Shown here one piece after another: positions 1 through 4,559 of a stretch of DNA of 11,801 nt. The position numbers and the translations under genes were made by a program. Every line of letters begins with the position of its first letter. Position 1 is the first letter of the stretch. This DNA is from an uncultured Alphaproteobacteria bacterium (GTDB taxonomy: Bacteria > Pseudomonadota > Alphaproteobacteria > Sphingomonadales > Sphingomonadaceae). The notes below the pieces were generated by a model. The model ran no database searches, was not told the origin of the DNA, and saw nothing but the letters and a program-made list of their open reading frames with translations. The stretch spans positions 1-11,801 of the forward strand of contig CAJAHV010000124.1 in the NCBI GenBank assembly GCA_903939555.1, read 5' to 3'.

Positions 1-484
1 ACGGCTCCGCTTGCCCCCGGATCGCGATATTTTCGCGCGATTCTGCCCCCTGATCCCCCCGAAACCGCGTTTTTCCCGGCATTTCCCCGCTGCCAACGGG
101 TTTTTCCTCCCGTTATGCCGGCGATGATCGCGGGCTGTTGTCTCGCAACCGGGGCTGTTTGCGGTATTTTTGCGTTGCCGACCCCCTGTCGTTGCCACGC
201 CGCGCGGCCTTGCTGCCACCGCAACCTCACGGCAAGCGGGGGCCGAAACGCGCCCGAAACCCTGCGCCGCCAGCCGGTTGATGGTTGCTGATGCCGATCT
301 GCCGGCCCGCTCGGTCGGTCGAGTTTGCGGCCTGACCGCCCGGCCAACCATGGTCAAGGCGTGCCTTTTGGCCGGGCGAGCCCGCCATAATGCAGCGTCG
401 GGCGATCCCGGCCCTAGCCATTCGCCGGTTCACGACCTAATCTTTGCAGATTGACCTGCAAGCATCGCCCTGAAAGCACCGCCT
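1..484. other. Intergenic region, no gene recognised
   Basis: No open frame here looks coding. The frames at 170-454 (+) and 227-433 (-) give low-complexity Arg/Ala/Pro-rich translations with no recognisable domain and no convincing ribosome binding site. The first 180 bases are unusual for the window in having several T-runs (for example around 31, 70, 101 and 165), as expected of non-coding DNA. A short 6-bp inverted repeat (95-100 with 109-114) flanks a T-rich loop and could be a remnant of a terminator for a gene to the left. The notable structure is the 11-bp inverted repeat at 337-378, listed separately. A TTGACC hexamer at 451-456 has no good partner -10 box. Confidence 0.6.
337..378. 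repeat. Perfect 11-bp inverted repeat with nested hairpin
   Basis: The arms CGCCCGGCCAA (337-347) and TTGGCCGGGCG (368-378) are exact reverse complements. The 20-base interior itself contains AAGGC (356-360) and GCCTT (363-367), which pair with a 2-base gap, and a CCATGG palindrome (348-353). An RNA copy of either strand would fold into a very stable 42-base stem. There is no T-tract after either arm, so a classical Rho-independent terminator is not supported. It could be part of the methyltransferase leader (107 bases before its start), an intergenic repeat, or a protein-binding site. Confidence 0.6.
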
Positions 485-1657
485 ATGACCCGTCTTGTCA
501 CCCATGATCTCGCGGTACGGCCGACCCGCAATGAACAGGCGGCGCAGGATTTCACCTCCAGCCTGCGCGGTCATGTCCTCAATCACATGGCCGCGACCCT
601 CAAGACCCGCTACGAAAACACCATCGTACCGCGCTTGGCCGAGCCACCCGGCGATGGCCGCGCCGTCCATGCCGCCATCCGGCCCGATACCTATTTCCGC
701 TTTTATTCTGCCTTGCGCATCGGTGCGCAGGAGATGGTCTGGGCCAGCGTCAATGATGCCGTCCACCGCGATGCCCCGCGGCTGGCGCAAGCCGCGCAGG
801 CGCTGGCGGCCCGCGGCACCGGTTCCCTGACCCTTGACCCGGCCCTTGAAGTGCCGCGCAGCGTCTCGGCGATCGATGTCCACCACATGCCCGGCAGCTA
901 CAGTGCGCAAAGCGGCCCCGACGATGTGACCGCCGGCGCCACCTACGAGAACGGCCTGTCGGTGTTTTCCTTCGGCCTGATGGGCAAGAATCTCGATGAT
1001 ATCGGCGAATCGAGCGCCTTCTGGCTGCGCCACTCCCACCCCGATTTCGCACCAAAGACCATTCTCGACCTTGGCTGTTCGGTCGGTCACCAGACCCTGC
1101 CGTGGAAACGCGCCTACCCCGATGCCCATGTTACCGGCATCGATGTGGCCGCGCCGTGTCTGCGCTATGCCCATGGCCGGGCGCAGTCACAGGGCGTCGA
1201 TGCGCATTTCGTCCAGGCCAATGCCACTGCGCTGCCCTGGCCCGACGCCAGTTTCGACCTCGTCTATTCGTCGATGTTCCTCCACGAACTGCCGCTGAAG
1301 GACATAAAGGCGGTGTTCGCCGAGATCCGCCGCGTGCTCAAGCCCGGCGGGCTGATGCTCCACTATGAACTGCCGCCCAACAACCAGTTGTCGGCGTACG
1401 ACGGTTTTTATCTGGACTGGGACTGCTGGTACAACAACGAGCCCTATTACAAGGGCTATCGCGACCAGGATCCGGCGACCTTGTGCGGCAATGCGGGCTT
1501 TGCGGCGGGCGGTTTCTTCCAGACGGTGGTGCCCTCGCTGGCTTGGTATGGCGAAGCGGCGGTGGCAGAAGCGCTGAAGGGCCCGGCACAGGTGGGCGGC
1601 AACACCGGGCGGCTTGCCGATGGTGTGCAATGGTTCGTCTATGGGAACTGGGCATGA
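485..1657 (+). CDS. Class I SAM-dependent methyltransferase
   Basis: A 390-residue soluble methyltransferase. The Rossmann SAM-binding core lies in the C-terminal half: motif I ILDLGCSVGH at 193-202, the acidic end of strand 2 in GIDVA at 218-222 (Asp220 expected to bind the ribose hydroxyls), DLVYSSMFLHEL at 258-269 (strand 4 region), and RVLKPGGLML at 283-292 (strand 5 entry). This is the UbiE/methyltransf_11 pattern. The first ~190 residues are a mostly helical extension with a distinctive HHMPGSY stretch at 133-139 that may shape the substrate pocket. The acceptor cannot be read from the sequence. The ATG at 485 has only a weak purine stretch upstream, but the N-terminus reads as a complete domain. 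The stop overlaps the next start as ATGA, so the two genes are translationally coupled. Small-molecule methylation is the likeliest role. Confidence 0.88.
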   Translation: MTRLVTHDLAVRPTRNEQAAQDFTSSLRGHVLNHMAATLKTRYENTIVPRLAEPPGDGRAVHAAIRPDTYFRFYSALRIGAQEMVWASVNDAVHRDAPRLAQAAQALAARGTGSLTLDPALEVPRSVSAIDVHHMPGSYSAQSGPDDVTAGATYENGLSVFSFGLMGKNLDDIGESSAFWLRHSHPDFAPKTILDLGCSVGHQTLPWKRAYPDAHVTGIDVAAPCLRYAHGRAQSQGVDAHFVQANATALPWPDASFDLVYSSMFLHELPLKDIKAVFAEIRRVLKPGGLMLHYELPPNNQLSAYDGFYLDWDCWYNNEPYYKGYRDQDPATLCGNAGFAAGGFFQTVVPSLAWYGEAAVAEALKGPAQVGGNTGRLADGVQWFVYGNWA

Positions 1658-1914
1658 CCGAGGCATCAGGCGAGGCATCAGGCGAGTCGCGGGGCGTCAA
1701 GCCGCAGGTCTTCGACGACCCGGCGATCGATGCGCTGGTCAAGATGCTGCTCGAACTGGCCAGCGAAAGCTGGGTGACCCGGGCGCGGCTGGCCGCACTT
1801 GAAGCCAAAGTCGGCTCGGTCGAGGACGTGGTGCTGCCTGCCGCCGCCGAGGCGCAACTGGCGGCAGAGCGCGACGCGTTCGTGAAGAAGCTGTTCGGCG
1901 TGCTCGAACGCTGA
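1654..1914 (+). CDS. Small hypothetical helical protein coupled to the methyltransferase
   Basis: An 86-residue protein whose ATG overlaps the methyltransferase stop (ATGA, 1654-1657). A GGGA at 1643-1646 sits 7 bases before the ATG. A longer reading of the frame back to 1483 would run inside the methyltransferase and is rejected. After a short Ser/Gly/Glu-rich N-terminus (a 4-residue EASG repeat), the protein is predicted helical with regular hydrophobic spacing: AIDALVKMLLELASESWVT, then a segment containing LAALEAKV that could form a coiled coil, and a C-terminal FVKKLFGVLER. There is no signal peptide or membrane segment. I recognise no named family. The tight coupling suggests it acts with the methyltransferase, for example as an accessory or oligomerisation subunit; that is inference. 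Confidence 0.7.
   Translation: MTEASGEASGESRGVKPQVFDDPAIDALVKMLLELASESWVTRARLAALEAKVGSVEDVVLPAAAEAQLAAERDAFVKKLFGVLER
1660..1683 (+). repeat. 12-bp tandem duplication inside the small gene
   Basis: Two exact copies of GAGGCATCAGGC lie side by side and the first three bases of a third follow. They encode the repeated EASG-EASG-ES near the N-terminus. Because the unit is a multiple of three it keeps the frame, so it looks like a slippage duplication in an unstructured tail. Confidence 0.8.
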
Positions 1915-1970
1915 AACAAGAGCCGGGGACGCGGGCCGGGGACGCGGGCAGGACGGCCACACCGGCCCGC
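1915..1970. terminator. Convergent intergenic spacer with tandem repeat and possible bidirectional terminator
   Basis: This 55-base gap separates the convergent stops of the small helical protein and the Ivy-like protein. It contains two perfect copies of a 13-base unit, GCCGGGGACGCGG (1922-1934 and 1935-1947). A 9-bp inverted repeat is also present: GCGGGCCGG (1931-1939) with CCGGCCCGC (1962-1970), the last base being part of the Ivy-like gene's stop codon. The loop is 22 bases and there is no T-run, so terminator function is only suggested by position and pairing. Confidence 0.35.
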
Positions 1971-2467
1971 TAAGGCGCCAACCGTCGCTTCGCCAATGGC
2001 GGCGTCTCACCCTTGTTGACACTGCGCGCCCAGCCGATCAGCGCCCGCATCGCCGGCCCATCGGCTTCGGCCGATTGCCGATAGAACAGCGCCAGCCGGG
2101 CGTCATCGGCACAGCCGGCGGGTGTGCAGCGATAATGCAGCAGCGCGGCGGCGCGTATCTTGCCGGCAGGCGTTACCACCATCGCGCCCTTTTCGGGGCA
2201 GCTATGGGCGCGGCAGGCAGCGAACAACAGGCTGCCATCCGTGAGCCGCAAAGGCGCCTCGGGTGGCCCGCCGAGCGCTTCGCGCGCCTGTTTCCAGACG
2301 AGCGCGCCCGGCATCAGATAGTTGCCGCGCGCCGTGCCGAAAAAGCCTTTCAGCGCCGCCTCGGTCCCCGGCACCCACATCAGTTCGTTGGTGGTGCGGC
2401 ATTGGGCGGGCTGCGCCATGCTGCACGACGGCACCGCCGCAGCAAGCAACAGCGCCAGCAGCATCAT
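1970..2467 (-). CDS. Secreted Ivy-like (lysozyme inhibitor-like) protein
   Basis: A 165-residue exported protein. The chosen ATG (2467) overlaps the TGA of the upstream phosphatase gene as ATGA and is followed at once by a hydrophobic signal segment, MMLLALLLAAAVPSCSMAQ. Cleavage after SMA is likely; VPSC is only a poor lipobox. Opening the frame further upstream adds Arg-rich shadow sequence, so it is rejected. The key hint is FAACRAHSCPEKGAMVV (82-98). A Cys-x-x-His-x-Cys loop followed by a hydrophobic strand resembles the CKPHDC loop of Ivy, the periplasmic inhibitor of C-type lysozyme, whose His enters the lysozyme active site. The flanking GNYLMPG and a second Cys pair (HYRC, AGC; 114 and 119) are compatible with a disulfide-stabilised periplasmic fold. 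If correct, it protects peptidoglycan from lysozyme or controls an endogenous lytic enzyme. The assignment rests mainly on this one motif and the export signal. Confidence 0.6.
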   Translation of the reverse strand: MMLLALLLAAAVPSCSMAQPAQCRTTNELMWVPGTEAALKGFFGTARGNYLMPGALVWKQAREALGGPPEAPLRLTDGSLLFAACRAHSCPEKGAMVVTPAGKIRAAALLHYRCTPAGCADDARLALFYRQSAEADGPAMRALIGWARSVNKGETPPLAKRRLAP

Positions 2468-3228
2468 GCCAGCAGGGCGCGCGCTGCGGCGGCAACCCGC
2501 GCATCGCCCGCCGCGACCACCCGGCCGTCGCTGCCATGGCGCAGCGCCGCCCCGGCCCAGTCGGTCATCACGCCGCCGGCGCCGGTAATGACCGGGACCA
2601 GCGCCGCCCAATCATGAACCTTCAGCCCTGATTCAACGACAAGGTCGAGGTGTCCCGAGGCCACAAGGCCGTAATTATGGCAGTCGCCGCCGTACAGGCT
2701 GTCGGCGACGGCGCCGCGCAGCGCATCGACGCGCGGCATGTCGGCGGCATCGAACAGGAACGGTCCGGTGGTGCCGAGCCGGGCCGCGCCCAGCTCAGCA
2801 CAGGCGCGGACATGGGCGCGCTGGCCGTTCAGTGTCGTGGGATGGTCGACGCCGCCGACCCAGCGCTCCCCGATGATGCACTGGTCGATGACGCCCAGTA
2901 CCGGCACACCATCCTCCATGAGCGCGATCAGCGTGCCAAAGATCGGCCGGCCGGCAACAAAGGCGCGAGTGCCATCGATGGGATCGAGCACCCAGACGCG
3001 GCGCGCATCGGCGCGGTCATCGCCATATTCCTCGCCGATGACGCCATCACCGGGGCGGTGTTCGGCAAGCAGGGCGCGGATGGCGGCCTCCGCCTCGCGG
3101 TCGGCGATGGTGACGGGGGAGAAGTCTTGCTTGGTCTCGACGAGGAAGGGCCGGCGGAACCACGGCCGGATTGCTGCGCCGGCAGCATCGGCAAGTACAT
3201 GGGCGAGGGCGATATCGTCGGGGGTCAC
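2464..3228 (-). CDS. Histidinol-phosphatase / inositol monophosphatase family protein (HisN-like)
   Basis: A 254-residue Mg-dependent phosphatase of the inositol monophosphatase superfamily. The metal-binding signatures are intact: GEEYG at 65-69, DPIDGT at 82-87 (Asp82 and Asp85) and HDWAALVPVITGAGG at 205-219 (Asp206). The GGDCHNYGLVASGHLDLVVE stretch (180-199) matches what I recall of alphaproteobacterial HisN proteins, which dephosphorylate L-histidinol phosphate in histidine synthesis, but family members also hydrolyse inositol phosphates or 3'-phosphoadenosine phosphates. The start is GTG at 3228, overlapping the CoA-transferase stop as GTGA, with AGGAG (3237-3241 on the opposite strand) 8 bases before it. 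No other his gene is nearby. The length is normal for the family and nothing is truncated. Confidence 0.85.
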   Translation of the reverse strand: MTPDDIALAHVLADAAGAAIRPWFRRPFLVETKQDFSPVTIADREAEAAIRALLAEHRPGDGVIGEEYGDDRADARRVWVLDPIDGTRAFVAGRPIFGTLIALMEDGVPVLGVIDQCIIGERWVGGVDHPTTLNGQRAHVRACAELGAARLGTTGPFLFDAADMPRVDALRGAVADSLYGGDCHNYGLVASGHLDLVVESGLKVHDWAALVPVITGAGGVMTDWAGAALRHGSDGRVVAAGDARVAAAARALLA

Positions 3229-4376
3229 AGGCCCAGCTCCTGCAGGATTGCCTGCCTGTCCGCATCAAGCCCCGGTGCTGCCGGGCGCACCGCCGGGTCG
3301 GCATGGCGCGACAGCTTGACCGGATTGCCTGCCGCGAGCAGCGGCGTGCCGTCGGGAAAGGCCGTCTCGATCACCATGCCGCGGGCCCTGACCTGCGGGT
3401 GCGCCAGCGCCTGCGCGACATCGTGCAGCGGCCCGCAGGGCACGCCCGCAGCCTCCAGCCTGGGCAGCCAGTGCGCTGCCGGTGCCGTCATCAGCGCGGT
3501 TTCAAGGATCGTCGCGATGGTATCGGCTGCCTCGGTGCGCAGCGCATTGGTTGCGAAGCGCGGATTGGCCTTGAGCGCCCCCAGATCGAGCGCATCGAGC
3601 AGCGCCGCCCACAGTGCATCATTGCCCGCCGCGATGACGATATGGCCGTCCTGGCACGCATAGGCGGCAAAGGGCGTGATGCTCGGGTGGCGCGCCCCCA
3701 AGGGTCCTGGTGCAACGCCCGACACGGCATAGCGCGCCACGGCGTTCTCAAGGATGGCGATCTGGCCGTCGAGCATTGCCACATCGACGAACTGGCCTTC
3801 GCCGGTACGCGCCCGGTCGTGCAATGCCGACAGGATGCCGATGACGGTGAACAGCCCGGCGGTAATATCGCCCACCGATGTGCCGACGCGGGTCGGCTTG
3901 CCACCGGGCCAGCCGGTGACGCTCATGATGCCGCCCATCGCCTGCACCACCATATCATAGGCGGCCTTGTGGGCATCCGGCCCGGTCTGACCAAAACCGG
4001 AGGCAGCGGCATAGATCAGCCGTGGGTGGCGGGCGTGCAGCACGTCCCACCCCAGCCCGAGCCGTGCCATCACCCCGGGGCGGTAGTTTTCGACCAGCAC
4101 ATCGGCGCGGGCCACCAGCGCTTCGAAGATGGCGCGGTCGCCCGTGTCCTTCAGGTCGAGCGCGATCGATTGCTTGCCGCGGTTGATGCTGGCGAAATAG
4201 GCGCTCTGGTCACCCAGAAACGGTCCGATCTGGCGGCTGTCATCACCGGTTCCCGGCCGTTCGACCTTGATGACGCGGGCACCGAGATCGGACAATATCA
4301 TCGTGGCATAAGGTCCGGCGAGCACCCGCGACAGATCGATGATGAGCAGGTCGTCAAGGGGGCCGGGGGGTCGCAT
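3225..4376 (-). CDS. Class III (CaiB/BaiF family) CoA-transferase
   Basis: A 383-residue enzyme that moves CoA between a CoA-thioester donor and a carboxylic acid. Visible family features are DLSRVLAGPYATMILSDLGA near the N-terminus (14-33), the KVERPGTGDD segment (38-46), the NRGKQSIALDLK block (65-76), ADVLVENYRPGVM (91-103) and the catalytic aspartate in VGDITAGLF (Asp170), which forms the glutamyl/aspartyl anhydride in formyl-CoA transferase. The length is close to the usual ~400 residues. Members act on formate/oxalate, carnitine, succinate/benzylsuccinate, bile acids and other acids, and the sequence does not say which. It is the first gene of a three-gene operon and its stop overlaps the next GTG. 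The start at 4376 leaves the usual short lead before the first strand; its ribosome binding site is weak (AAGGG very close to the ATG, AGG further out). Confidence 0.9.
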   Translation of the reverse strand: MRPPGPLDDLLIIDLSRVLAGPYATMILSDLGARVIKVERPGTGDDSRQIGPFLGDQSAYFASINRGKQSIALDLKDTGDRAIFEALVARADVLVENYRPGVMARLGLGWDVLHARHPRLIYAAASGFGQTGPDAHKAAYDMVVQAMGGIMSVTGWPGGKPTRVGTSVGDITAGLFTVIGILSALHDRARTGEGQFVDVAMLDGQIAILENAVARYAVSGVAPGPLGARHPSITPFAAYACQDGHIVIAAGNDALWAALLDALDLGALKANPRFATNALRTEAADTIATILETALMTAPAAHWLPRLEAAGVPCGPLHDVAQALAHPQVRARGMVIETAFPDGTPLLAAGNPVKLSRHADPAVRPAAPGLDADRQAILQELGL

Positions 4377-4559
4377 GGCCCTTGCCTAGCCCGTAATGCC
4401 CGCTTCGCCAATTGCCAAGCGCATGCCAAGGCTGCGCCAACCACACGCCATAGCCGCGCCAGCGCCGTTCCTCACCCCAAAAAACCGCTTGCCGCCCCTT
4501 CCGGTGGGGCAGCCATCTGTGCAACGATGCACCGGCACGACATCGTGGGGACATATTTC
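4377..4559. promoter_or_regulatory. Divergent intergenic region between CoA-transferase operon and peptidase
   Basis: This 183-bp gap must hold promoters for both directions. I could not place convincing -35/-10 pairs. It does hold structure. An 11-bp-phased GCCA array (4413-4467) is listed separately. An imperfect hairpin has 4491-4498 pairing with 4506-4513 (one mismatch, GCCCC/GGGGC core). A CACGA-CA-TCGTG palindrome (4536-4547) lies just before the peptidase start, and its last base touches the peptidase ribosome binding site GGGGA (4547-4551). Confidence 0.5.
4413..4467. repeat. Five degenerate 11-bp repeats with a fixed GCCA core
   Basis: GCCA occurs at 4414, 4425, 4436, 4447 and 4458, exactly 11 bases apart each time. 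Every copy is preceded by T or C, and the first three copies read GCCAA. The outer parts of each unit are poorly conserved. A further GCCAA at 4407 is out of phase. Read on the minus strand the core is TTGGC/TGGC. The spacing is close to one helical turn, so all cores would face nearly the same side of the DNA, as in a cooperative binding array. No known regulator is assigned. Confidence 0.55.

Noticed and set aside
170..454. 94-codon plus-strand open frame before the methyltransferase
   Set aside because: Arg/Ala/Pro-rich with no domain or ribosome binding site, and it spans the inverted repeat at 337-378; typical of chance frames in GC-rich DNA.
451..479. TTGACC as a -35 box for the methyltransferase
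   Set aside because: The bases 17 positions downstream (AAGCAC) do not resemble a -10 box, so a promoter call is not supported.
437..1174. 245-codon minus-strand frame opposite the methyltransferase
   Set aside because: Gly/Arg/Ala-rich shadow of a well-supported coding region that contains the SAM motifs on the plus strand.
1970..2467. Lipoprotein reading of the Ivy-like protein (VPSC lipobox)
   Set aside because: Pro at the -2 position is unusual for a lipobox, and a good signal peptidase I site (SMA) follows; kept as a minor possibility only.
2650..3663. 337-codon plus-strand frame across the phosphatase and CoA-transferase genes
   Set aside because: Antisense shadow; both minus-strand products have intact catalytic motifs.
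3171..4559. Long N-terminal extension of the peptidase frame
   Set aside because: It is antisense to the CoA-transferase and crosses the divergent spacer. The signal peptide and ribosome binding site put the start at 4560.
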